The notes: generated by a model not told the origin, from the letters alone. Shown: positions 1 to 8,769, numbered from the stretch's first letter. The stretch is 14,694 nucleotides of DNA from Spongospora subterranea (GCA_900404475.1 OUQQ01000529.1:1-14694), one strand, 5' to 3'. Translations and numbers: made by a program.

Positions 1-1
1 T

Positions 2-61
2 CAAGAGTATGCCAACCCAAATGATCAGGGCGGCAGTTCTCCGGTTCAGACCTGCTGCTGA
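2..61 (+). CDS. Possible 3' end of a gene ending in Cys-Cys (partial)
   Basis: One frame is open from the left edge and ends at TGA 59-61. Its 19 visible residues are polar and rich in Gly, Asn, Ser and Gln, and it ends in Thr-Cys-Cys. A hydrophilic tail closing on two cysteines is the geranylgeranylation signature of many Rab GTPases, so this could be the last codons of a Rab-like small GTPase cut by the window edge. The evidence is only these 19 codons. No GTPase motif is visible and no polyadenylation signal follows closely, so chance is a real alternative. Confidence 0.2.
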   Translation, partial: QEYANPNDQGGSSPVQTCC

Positions 62-608
62 GCGCAATGGATTCGCGTTTCCGGCCACGATTATATGGCC
101 GACGATCTTTGACTTCGTGCAAAAAAAGCAACAAAACTTGCTCTCAGTGATCAAATTACTTTGATAGCCTTTGCAAACGTTCCAGTCAAGAAATTCTTTC
201 TGTTTGCCCGACCACGTGTTTTTCGTAGTCTGAGGTCGATGCTCGCCGACATGAAATTGCAAACGATGTGCGGCTTGCAATTCGTCTAACCCGTAGGTCA
301 GTTTGTTGCCAACACTGTTCCGCTAGAGACGAGACGACGGTCGGATTCATTGTGATGATGTGGAGATGGAGCACAACTGTTCTGAGATTACATAGGAACA
401 GTAGCGCCATCCCTTTGTCCCATCATGACTGGGGCGACCCAGTCATGACTCATGACCCAGGGAAAATTCATTCACAAACTGAAATCCATTCAGCCGTATT
501 GAGCGCGCGCAAAAGATCGACAAAGTTTTGTAAACTTGTTTCAACTTGCATATCAATTACAATGTCTACAATGTCAGCAGCAGTCGAGAACAAGAGAAAC
601 TTACTCTC
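62..608. other. No recognisable gene
   Basis: Short open stretches occur on both strands (for example about 268-633 plus and 186-410 minus), but they overlap each other, resemble no family I recognise and lack credible starts. The only clear structure is the hairpin at 423-448, listed separately. Confidence 0.5.
423..448. repeat. Perfect 11-bp hairpin with GCGA loop
   Basis: Positions 423-433 are exactly complementary to 438-448, leaving the four-base loop GCGA at 434-437. As RNA from the plus strand this would be an 11-bp stem closed by a GNRA-class tetraloop. A further partial copy of the right arm (tcatgaccca) follows directly. No adjacent gene explains it. It could be a structured-RNA element, a relic of a small mobile element, or chance. 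Confidence 0.6.
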
Positions 609-776
609 ATGTCCATCTACAGGTCCTTCTTGAACTCTAACTGGCTTGGACAAGCAGCATCGATGAATGCGGCAATCGCCGTTTTCAACAGTCTTTCCGC
701 CGTTGAAATGGAAAGAGAAATTTATATTATGAGCCAGGAAGACGATGTATACGATAATGATTCTGACGATTATTGA
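609..776 (+). CDS. Possible small protein or terminal exon with acidic tail
   Basis: From the first ATG at 609 this frame gives 55 residues to TGA 774-776. It reads like coding sequence: a mixed hydrophobic stretch rich in Ala, Asn and Ser is followed by a strongly acidic C-terminus with repeated Asp-Asp and a final Tyr. A 3' splice-like CTACAG ends at 622, so the stretch could instead be the last exon of a gene whose upstream exons I cannot identify. An AATAAA lies 62 bp after the stop, which suits a real transcript end. I do not recognise the protein. Confidence 0.3.
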   Translation: MSIYRSFLNSNWLGQAASMNAAIAVFNSLSAVEMEREIYIMSQEDDVYDNDSDDY

Positions 777-837
777 TTTGACTAGTGTTTCAAGATCTTT
801 TATGTAATACTGGGCACGGCGAGCTGTGTCGCAAACT

Positions 838-843
838 AATAAA
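838..843 (+). terminator. AATAAA polyadenylation signal candidate
   Basis: A canonical AATAAA lies 62 bp downstream of the stop at 776. It fits the 3' end of the small candidate gene before it, but it sits in AT-rich DNA where the hexamer could arise by chance. Confidence 0.3.
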
Positions 844-2884
844 AAACCATCGCATTTCTGTGAAAGTGGATAATGAAAACCTGCTCATTTTGGCGGTATA
901 AGTGAGAATCATAGTTTTTTCTATCATGTAAATTCGACAAAAGTAGTGGTTCCGCGAAAACTACTGAAAAATTTAAGGTTGAAAAGAAGGCGTGTAAAAC
1001 TCCCTCCCGCCCTTCATTCATTCAAAAAAGGACCACTGTATCGATCCCAACTGCAAAAATTGACATTTCAAAACCAAGAGTTTCAGATTTAACGAGTTTG
1101 CGGAATGTTTCAGAAGGTGATATCCTGTGCAAACGCAATCGCTATTGATTTATGCATCTTCTCGTTCGATACCTGCTCGAATCCATTCTGGTCAATTCTG
1201 CAACCTCAATTACGCATGGACAGTCGGATGACACCGGTTTTCGAATGTGATTATCGACTAAATATATCGATATGGAAAAGTGTTGTAATTTGTTGCGTCA
1301 TCATCGATTTTTGATTTCTCGACCAAAGCCTTCATATATAATGAGCTGAATTACTAATTGCAATTGGTAAAACAGTCGTTTCTATCCAGGCCAGGTACGT
1401 ATCGATACGTACCTGGTGAAAACAGTCCCCAACATGTAAAACGATGTTCAAAAAATCTCCAAAAGAACCAGTTTTTATATCAATTACATTCGTTTTTGCG
1501 CAAAAGAGGGGAATATCCACAAAACTATAACATAAGTTTGAGAAATTGAAGGATTGTTTAGTAGGTTTTAAAGTTTCTGTGGATGAGAATTCAACCACGA
1601 AGGCCATGCTGCTGTTTGTCGACGATTGTACCGCCCCAATTGTATGTACGGGTCTGTCGGCGAACCATAATCCTTTCCACATCGCAGGTACGTTCGATAT
1701 TTGACCAAACACTGCATGTTTCGCGCGTTGAGGGGTTGAAGCCCATCATTGAATCTGGATACCTGTAATTGATATAACACTATCTCTTGAAGATACGGCT
1801 ACCAAAACGACCCATACAGCATTGTGATCAGTTCATTTCGCCTCGCGCAAGGCAATATCAATATTTCGCAACATTGTTCAAATTCCGACTACGAATAGTT
1901 ATTAACTGTGATGGTATTCCGTTGGAGTTTTCCCATTGAGCACCAGAACACTGCTCAGGTCTCGTCCCTCCTAAGTAATCCCGCCTTCGACAGATCTTCC
2001 AACTGGGCAACTGGAATGGATCACAAATATGGACCACATCGGGAATATCCAATTGGAATACTCCTCCCGATTAGTCGGCGTTTGAGCGATTGCGTTGATG
2101 ATAGCCTTGCCCCAGGCGCCCAATGATGTATTGTGAATGAACTGGTGCGACGCTCTGTGGGTCATTTTGTTGGGAAACCTTTATGGCTTGATCAACAAGC
2201 AACGTGAAATACTGAACATGTATTTGGACAACGCAATCATGATCAAGGACTTGGTACGATGTGGGCGCCTCGTCGGTTCTCGTAGAACCTTCACGTTTTC
2301 TATTGCAGCGATCCAGGTCTGATCATGATTGTGGACGCTCCTCGCTTCGTTTTTGCGGTTGGTGCTGAATATCGCATTTTTTAACCTGCGACCTTTTGTG
2401 TTTTTCTGAAGATGAATCAGTTTTGAACGATATCAATTCCATCCCCAGGATTAGCGTGCTATCGGGAAACTTCAACCACATTGAAACTCAACGAATTTCA
2501 GCAAATTAGCGCTGGTTGGCGCACCGATAATTGGTGGCGATACGAAATTTGGTCAAACCACAAACAGATCCAGATCAGCGTTGATTTGTCCCGAGCGACT
2601 TGCAGAGACAAACGCGCGCAGGGAATGGTGTCGATCATCACATACGATATTCTGTCAACTTGGTCGAACACACGATCGAACAGAGACGATCGGCAGTTGT
2701 ATTGGTCGCGACCAAATAACGCCTCATCGCAAAGCTCGGTCTAATTTCCAGCAATTTACAGAGGACCACACGGCGCTGATCCTGTTTTCCCAAACGCTTT
2801 CCGGACAGATGACTTAAAACCATGTCAAAACCTGTCCGAATTCAACAAATCAAAGAATGGGCAAATGGGGGATGGGGATATACG
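844..2884. other. About 2 kb with no recognisable gene
   Basis: Both strands carry only short open stretches. The longest is on the minus strand at 1332-1712 (126 codons), overlapped by other frames of similar quality. None matches a domain family I know, and I found no chain of exons with good splice sites. The minus strand around 1570-2330 reads somewhat protein-like in pieces that change frame, which would fit a decayed mobile element, but no diagnostic motif is visible. The 26-bp palindrome at 1391-1416 is the clearest signal. Confidence 0.5.
1391..1416. repeat. Perfect 26-bp palindrome
   Basis: The 13 bases from 1391 are the exact reverse complement of the next 13, with no spacer, centred on ATCGAT. 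Internal palindromic steps (GTAC, ACGT) recur in both arms. A perfect dyad of this length is long for chance and could be a dimeric protein-binding site, a cruciform-forming site or a mobile-element end. There is no neighbouring gene start to tie it to a regulator. Confidence 0.75.
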
Positions 2885-2890
2885 TTTATT
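2885..2890 (-). terminator. AATAAA signal for the insertase gene
   Basis: Read on the minus strand this is AATAAA, 45 bp downstream of the insertase stop codon at 2936-2938. Position and orientation fit the 3' end of that transcript. Confidence 0.6.
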
Positions 2891-2935
2891 GCAGGATTTC
2901 GTCAAAACGACTAAGGTCGGGTGAAAATATATATA

Positions 2936-4182
2936 TCAGGAACTCGATGATGATGAGGTTGAACGAATCGGGGTCGAGGGATGGGGAATTAGGTGCATTG
3001 GCGTTGGTGATGGATTATCGCCATTGGGCGAGTCGAGTGGAGCGATCGATCCGGGCTCAGGGACGAGAACCACCGGTATTGGAATCGGGGCACTCTTCTC
3101 TGAATATCCCAACCAGGATCGGACCGGCGCCGACGTCAGAATGCGCCCTTGGGCGATCGTCCATAAACTGGACCACCGCTCCCGTCAAAATCAACAACGA
3201 TGAACACGACGACGAGTTATTACCTTGATGGGATCCAATACATGAAGACCCCGCTGGGGATTTGGGTAATCAATGGGAAACTGAGGATGAGACCGGTTTG
3301 ATACCTGGAGAGAGAGAGATAGATCTCAGATCGGGAAATCCCACCGACGACGAGGATGCGTTGGAACTCACCACGGAATGATTTTCTGAACGATCGACGC
3401 GCTGCGATCGGTTTTGGTCGATCGGGACAGACCGAAATCCAGGGAGACGTAGGTGGCGATAACGGCGATCGCCGGAAGAACCAGCGTCGGGTCTTTCCTG
3501 ATTTGTGATGCACGCCGACGGAATCAGAAAACCGTCGTCGTCGTCGGAGGGGAAAAATAACGGGGACGATCGCTTACGTGGACAGATCGGTGAACCACAG
3601 GGCGCCGCCTTCCGTCATCGCTGGATCAACCGATAGGACGCGACGCAGGGTGAACACCAACCCGAGAAATAACGGCGTTTGGACGATGATATAGGGCCAC
3701 GATTTCAAACGCGAATAGCTAATCGCAATGTCAATCGCGATCGCAAAAAAGCGGATTCGGAATTACCCCGATTTCTGTCGAATAAGGCGGGAACATCGAC
3801 GAAATTCACGAACGCGCTCGTGGGCGGGGAGGTCTTTGTCTTTGGCGAACAGATGGGCGAGGAATTGGAGCTGGGGACGAACGGACGATAGTAGGGCGCC
3901 CTGGCGCTGCTGCATGATCAGGAGCGGGACCGTACTGGCTCGGGCCACGATGCAGCTCAGGGCGATGCCGGCGAACAACGGCAGGCCGGCGTGGGATTCG
4001 AGGAGGTGCAGGGCGGACGACAGCGACGACGACGGGAGGAGGGACGCGATCGAGTCGGATAAGGACGAGGATGGGTCGGGAATCGACGAGATCAGGTCCA
4101 TCGCGGACGAGATGGAGCGACGGCCACCGACCGATCGCCGTCCTGTTGCTATCGCCAGCGACGATGGCCATCGTCCCATCAT
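2936..4182 (-). CDS. Oxa1/COX18/YidC-family membrane protein insertase, five exons
   Basis: Oxa1/YidC-family insertases place proteins into membranes; Oxa1 and COX18 do this in the mitochondrial inner membrane, COX18 chiefly for Cox2. Exons on the minus strand: 4182-3767, 3718-3578, 3497-3372, 3304-3224 and 3167-2936, joined by GT-AG introns of 48, 80, 67 and 56 bp. The frame stays open across all joins and gives 331 residues. 4182 is the first ATG after an in-frame stop at 4224-4222. The first 50 residues are Arg/Ser-rich, as in a mitochondrial presequence. Family landmarks: AGLPLF and an Arg-containing first membrane segment (about 65-90), VQTPLFLGLVF (151-161), GGALWFTDL (176-184), DPTLVLPA (188-195) and a final PSGVFMYWIPSS membrane segment (244-255) followed by Gln261. 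The last 50 residues form a Pro/Ser-rich tail. Third-exon splicing follows a clear TCTCTC tract. OXA1 and COX18 paralogues cannot be told apart with certainty here. Confidence 0.9.
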
Positions 4183-4203
4183 TGGCGATCGGGGTTTAAC
4201 CCC

Positions 4204-4479
4204 GTGATTAGGGTTCGTCGTTCACCCGAACGCGATCTCGCCAACCGGGTTCCTCGAAACCGGCAGTCGGGATCAGGACGCCGTTATTGTTCCGCTTCGT
4301 CGGGCTCAGGAAAATCGGGAGAAACGCACTCTGTGGGGGCGACCATATGGCGCTACCCCGATGGTGATTTATTGTTCATGAGCCAATTGGGCGATATTGT
4401 CAGCAATCGCCCTTTGATTCGGGGCCCGTTAAGTGCAGAAGATGAAATCGGGGAGACGTTATTGGAGTCGATATTGTAA
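4204..4479 (+). CDS. Possible coding fragment without ATG, unknown
   Basis: This frame is open up to TAA at 4477-4479. Its second half, about residues 40-91, reads like real protein, including a TIWRYPDGDLLFMSQLGDI stretch and an acidic C-terminus. It has no early ATG; the open frame begins at a GTG, so a gene would need an upstream exon or would be truncated. It lies head to head with the insertase, whose start is only 22 bp away, so it may also be promoter or 5' leader sequence that happens to be open. I recognise no family. Confidence 0.2.
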   Translation: MIRVRRSPERDLANRVPRNRQSGSGRRYCSASSGSGKSGETHSVGATIWRYPDGDLLFMSQLGDIVSNRPLIRGPLSAEDEIGETLLESIL

Positions 4480-4615
4480 TCTCTGTGTCAATCTCGAGCG
4501 GTTCTGAATATTTTTATTGACGACCGAAATCGGCTAGGACGTGAGGATGGCGCTAATGGGTTCGCTCGTTTGACATCTGGCGATATCGCCGTCGCCTTGC
4601 TATAATGATGTGATC

Positions 4616-5260
4616 TGGATTCATTCCATGATGACCGACGGGATTCATAAAACAAATCGCAATTGGCCAAACATGGTGTTGAGCGATTCACGATGTCGGT
4701 CGGGAGGTCGTTACGTCGAAAGACGACCTGGGTTCAGCAATTCAGAACAAACCTTGATCGACTCCAGCCCCATCACCATCATTTCGTTCAACTCCATTGT
4801 AGACCCATTCCATGTAATTCGAACACGACAACGGGTCCAGTGAAAACAACACAAATCGCAACGAACTTCGCCGTCGGTCGTCCTAGGGTATTACAACCCG
4901 ATTGACGTGTTGTGAGGTTGAATGGTCGATGGTGACGNTGGATTCATTCCATGATGACCGACGGGATTCATAAAACAAATCGCAATTGGCCAAACATGGT
5001 GTTGAGCGATTCACGATGTCGGTCGGGAGGTCTTTACGTCGAAAGACGACCTGGGTTCAGCAATTCAGAACAAACCTTGATGGACTCCAGCCCCATCACC
5101 ATCATTTCGTTCAACTCCATTGTAGACCCATTCCATGTAATTCGAACACGACAACGGGTCCAGTGAAAACAACACAAATCGCAACGAACTTCGCCGTCGG
5201 TCGTCCTAGGGTATTACAACCCGATTGACGTGTTGTGAGGTTGAATGGTCGATGGTGACG
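4616..5260. repeat. 323-bp direct tandem duplication with N at junction
   Basis: Copy 1 spans 4616-4937 and copy 2 spans 4939-5260, with a period of 323 bp. By eye I find two differences over 322 aligned bases: G4710 versus T5033 and C4759 versus G5082. The base between the copies (4938) is the only N in the window. In both copies two plus-strand frames of about 70-80 codons stay open, but they look like by-products of composition. On the minus strand each copy also holds a short protein-like stretch starting MELNEMMVMGLES. This is either a very recent duplication or an assembly artefact from poorly joined reads or haplotypes. Confidence 0.95.
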
Positions 5261-7787
5261 ATATCAGAAATCAGTTCATTTCACATTTCAAAAAGTTGAT
5301 GCGAAATCGATGACGACATTGCTTGGAACAATTGCCGGGCGGATCTAGAACCCAACAATATCTCGTGTCTCTCGTTTTCGATCCGTTTCTGATTCTACCC
5401 ATCAATTCACTCGTTTTTGACGAAATTCCGAAAACGAAAACAATCTCTGCTTTGACTGCAATGAAAGAAGGCCCTGACTGAACACAGCTGTCGGATCGAG
5501 CATCGGATATCGTTTTGGCGCTGTTCTTCACCGCTCCGACCCGAAAAAAATTGACTGCCATCGGAACTACCGACCAACAATTGGCGTGTCGTCAAAACGG
5601 AGTCTAAAGACCATCCGACGATTGAGCCACCGCTCATGGATCGCCCATTTTTAACCATATTCACTGATTTTGAAAAACCGAAAGACCCCTCTGTTTTCGC
5701 AAATCGACCCATAGTTCGTTGTGGTCGTAAATGGCCCTCAATCCACCCCGCGTCTGTCGATGAATCAGCGACGTTTGGCCCCAGAGACGACTGACAATCG
5801 GTTGATTGGAACGAGAGAGAATATTCTGTGTTCGGATACGGGCGATGCGTCGCTGATGGCACATGTGTTCCTGTTATATGTTCCAAAAACAAACAAAATG
5901 GAGGTGCCAGACATGATTGTAAACGCATCAACGTCCTCTGACTAGGAAAACGGTTCAGCCTTTGTGCTAACCGGTTGGGGCGATCCTCAGACAAATCACG
6001 AGTCTGGTTCCGTCGAAGGGTTTCTCCATGGCTTGACCAAGGGTCAATGGATTCAATTGCCGCCAAGGGACTTGGGCTGACCAAATCCGATTATGATCAT
6101 TACTCGATTGAGATGATCCGTTTCGCGATAAGAAGGATCTGGCCGCCCAAAGAGTGCACAGGGATCTTTGGCTGATATCGGCAAAACATAGGGGATTGGA
6201 ATGTTCGTAGAAATAGAGCAGAAGTTGAATGTTTCAACCATCAACATTGTGATGGAGAATCTTTCGCCAAACACGATGCCGAAACTGAGTGAACAAGAGA
6301 AAAAACCAGTGGATGAGCTGGTTCAGGCGAATGACTTAACTGCCGAACCAGCAAAGATGACGAGTCTTTACCGATTCGTGAGCAATGAAGGTGCTATCTC
6401 ATCCAATCGACTGTTAACGGATTCCCTGGGCTCATTATGCGGGTCGTCGATTCGCTCATGCAGGGCCGTTGATTCACAACGAGTATCACTGAATTAACAG
6501 CAGCAGATGCACCAAAGGTCAGTCGTCTCCTTCGGCACTGAGTTGGTCATTGGTAAATTTGCCATTCACGACCTCGGCCATTGGCCTTAAAGTTCATTTC
6601 ATGGACGGCCCTCGAACGGCTTTATTGCTGGATCTTCTGTGGCGTCTTCTAAAAAGACATCAGCCATTCGCCATTTGCGCGACCTGTTGATCGTCTTCAG
6701 ATGGCGTATCAGAGGGACCCTGACAACTAGTTAGGTCGAACTGTTGACGACCTCCGCCCCAGAAAGTGTGATCAGTACGATGTGAAGTTCAGTACCTGTG
6801 TGCCATCGAATTATGCAGAAATTTTTCTTGATTGTCGGAGGGGCAACGCTTGGTCGGACTTCGAAAGTGTTTGGAAAGAGGTTTAGTACGTTCTCAACGC
6901 TCCTTTCAAGTATTACGAATCTTGGAAATAACCAGCAAACTAATGAATGCGCTTTTGACAGCCCATTATGCCCTTCTTGGTCAAACCTTCTTGGTCAAAG
7001 GCGACGGATCGCGAAATTCACTGAGGACGATTGCCGGCTGGTGTGCGGCTTTAGTTGTCGAATATCACATAGTACCCGCTTGCCTTGTGGTTATTTGATT
7101 GGTTTTTCATCAAGAACGGGTTTTTTCCACCATGTTTGAGTCAACTAACAGGTGTGTCTGGCTTTATTCCATCATCGTCTGGTTTTACGTGGGCATAGAC
7201 ACGCCGACCTTCGAACTGCTGTCGCTGAAATTCTTGCCAGAAAACCCCATCGTTAAGCTACAACGAATGGTAAAATAGCACTATTTAACCACCCATTGAA
7301 CTCGGCGATATTGTTGTTTTCAAACTGGAGTGATCAAACAGATCTGTTGGCGATATATATCCGTTGGCGCTATGGTGGGGGAACGCGCTTACAGCCGATC
7401 GCAGTCACGACCGGAGACGATTGTCTGGGCCAAAACGATGTCGTTTACTGGAGATGAATACACAGAAGGGAGTGTTTTAGGCAGGCTTCCGTCTGATCGT
7501 TAGCCTGTAGCCATGGAGGTCACCGAACCCCATATAGACAGGTCTCTCCAGGCGTTCTAGGGGCGCGCCCGAGACCGGCCGGGCTGAGCGCTCCTATCTC
7601 CTAATGCATAAACGGCCATCGACCATGGCCAACTCCCAGTGTCGATGCGGCCCTCGAGCAACAGGACTCTCCCATCTCCATAATTGGTTCGCTTCGACCT
7701 CTCCGCGTTCCCGTCGTGGTGTGATCGTCCTCGGGAGGCACACGTTGCCCTTGTTCATCAGTTGTCTCCAACCGAATATTCCGGAGA
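5261..7787. other. 2.5 kb coding-like but frame-broken sequence, no intact gene
   Basis: The longest open frame is on the minus strand at 5407-6084 (225 codons), but its Ser/Arg-rich product looks like an antisense shadow. On the plus strand, protein-like stretches follow one another in different frames: about 5570-5785, 5780-5945, 5946-6075 and 6201-6497. No usable GT-AG joins are apparent. This pattern fits a decayed gene or mobile element read along the plus strand. I recognise no domain. From about 6500 to 7600 every frame is short and unconvincing; 7540-7600 is notably GC-rich. Confidence 0.4.
6972..6999. repeat. Perfect tandem repeat of a 14-mer
   Basis: The unit ccttcttggtcaaa occurs twice back to back with no mismatch. 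This is a small duplication typical of replication slippage, with no evident function. Confidence 0.85.
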
Positions 7788-8268
7788 GAAAATGGCCCAA
7801 AGACCGTCCTTCGTTGCCTTGAATCCTGTTTATTCTCGAACCTAGCTCTCACTTTTGATAGAGAATCAATGTCGCCCAAGCAAAGCATTGTTCAATATGG
7901 GTTTCAACTACGAATATCATCGGCTTCTGAAAACGGCACGATATACTACCGCTGCAGTCAGCGTCGCGACGCAAAGCACAGGCAAGAGCAGGGCTTTGCG
8001 ACATTGGTAATATTGCCCGATGGAACCGTCAAGGGCAGCGATCAACAGCGGGCTCGCACTGCTCGTGCCTGTGCTTTGTGGCGCGATGCTGTGGCTCGAT
8101 GCTGACTGCAGCGGTAGTATTTCGTGCCGTTTTCAGAAGCCGAACATAGTTAAAACCAATGCTTTGCTTCGACGACATTGCTTTTCTATTAAAAGTGTGG
8201 GCTAGGTTCGAGAAAAATCAGAATTAAAGGCAATGAAGGACGTGATATTAGAGTCTTGCGCCATTTTC
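7788..8268. repeat. Large imperfect inverted repeat (long hairpin)
   Basis: The left arm, about 7788-7998, is matched by the reverse complement of about 8050-8268, around a loop of roughly 50 bp. Very similar blocks include ctcgaacctagc (from 7835) with its partner ending near 8212, a tract of about 40 bp running from 7921 against about 8101-8142 with one or two differences, and the innermost aaagcacaggc block. Small indels separate the blocks, so the arms have diverged. Transcripts through here could fold into a long hairpin. It looks like two copies of one element in opposite orientation, or a foldback/MITE-like element. Confidence 0.85.
7869..8105 (+). pseudogene. Remnant resembling a FLYWCH-type zinc finger
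   Basis: The plus-strand frame from ATG 7869 gives 78 residues. The middle has the order of a FLYWCH finger: an aromatic-containing start (YGFQLRI), then NGTIYYRCSQRR, a basic stretch, and a strand like LVILPDGTVK. FLYWCH fingers often accompany Mutator-like (MULE) transposases. The second zinc-binding cysteine and the final His-X-His are missing, and the last third runs into the opposite arm of the inverted repeat. The other arm, on the minus strand, encodes a matching ENGTKYYRCSQHRA stretch in a broken frame. Both look like decayed copies of one coding sequence. The family call rests on pattern only. Confidence 0.35.
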
Positions 8269-8299
8269 GGGTCAAATCGAGCTTTTGGCCCATTTTCAA

Positions 8300-8430
8300 C
8301 TCACTCGAACATTCGCCACCATCGTCAGACCGAAGCACCTTGATTTTGAAGTCGAATCGTCTGCTCAGGATAGTCGTACACCCATCCAACTTTTGCCCCT
8401 TGTTGCGACTTGGACTTCATGGCAGATGGC
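8300..8430 (-). pseudogene. Ty1/copia retrotransposon integrase remnant, frameshifted
   Basis: On the minus strand, about 8357-8300 encodes RFDFKIKVLRSDDGGECSS, a close match to the block around the second catalytic Asp of the copia integrase core (usual form KVLRSDNGGE). About 20 codons upstream and in another frame, near 8408-8425, lies MKSKSQ, which fits the usual xxKxKS block at the normal spacing. One frameshift between them would restore the order. No first catalytic Asp, third catalytic Glu, reverse transcriptase, RNase H or LTR could be found, so this is a dead fragment. The reading frame decays again at the edge of the large inverted repeat. Confidence 0.6.
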
Positions 8431-8454
8431 ATAGTCCAGAGCGCCATGGAGGTG

Positions 8455-8733
8455 TTGCCTTGGATGGATGTGGTCCCGGATAGGACTGCAAAGGTCGCTA
8501 TGACCCACGACGCTTCGACCTTATCAGGAGTTGCCCCAAGAACTTCATCGCTGGGCGTTGATGTCCAAAGAAAAGGATCGTTCCGAAGATGATTGGGAGC
8601 GGGATGAAGCCTCGAATGCAAAATGGCAATGATTCAGATCCCGAAAAGGTCGGAGAATCGACCGATTGAGGGGGCGCAGTGGTCCAATTGGCGACCTTTG
8701 CGGCCCTAGGAGGACCACATCCATTCAAGGCAA
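8455..8733. repeat. Second inverted repeat flanking a 192-bp spacer
   Basis: 8455-8498 is matched by the reverse complement of 8691-8733, sharing ttgcctt, atggatgtggtcc and gcaaaggtcgc in the same order with a handful of differences. Weaker similarity continues outward on both sides for some tens of bases (to about 8424 and 8765). The left arm lies just upstream, in copia orientation, of the integrase remnant, so the right arm may be a copy of the same element in opposite orientation. Confidence 0.75.
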
Positions 8734-8769
8734 TATCGACATGGGCGGTCTACGTGGGCCGGCGACACA

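Noticed and set aside
2681..2692. An ACAGAGA-like motif considered as U6 snRNA.
   Set aside because: The conserved sequence that should follow in U6 is absent and there is no terminal T run.
3728..4207. Plus-strand open frame of 159 codons opposite the insertase gene.
   Set aside because: It is antisense to the clearly coding first exon of the insertase and has an Arg/Asp-rich, low-complexity product.
5620..5720. A stretch reading FLTIFTDFEKPKD that recalls the Asp-Phe-Glu block of MULE transposases.
   Set aside because: Only a few residues agree and none of the other transposase landmarks are near, so this is too weak to link with the FLYWCH-like arm at 7.9 kb.
5407..6084. Minus-strand open frame of 225 codons, the longest unassigned frame in the window.
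   Set aside because: Its product is Ser/Arg/Gln-rich with no recognisable domain, and it lies opposite more protein-like plus-strand stretches. It is best explained as an antisense shadow.
7541..7576. Inward-facing GGTCTC and GAGACC sites around GGCGCGCC, resembling a cloning cassette.
   Set aside because: Only three short restriction sites coincide in a GC-rich patch. No vector, linker or marker sequence flanks them, so chance is the simpler reading.
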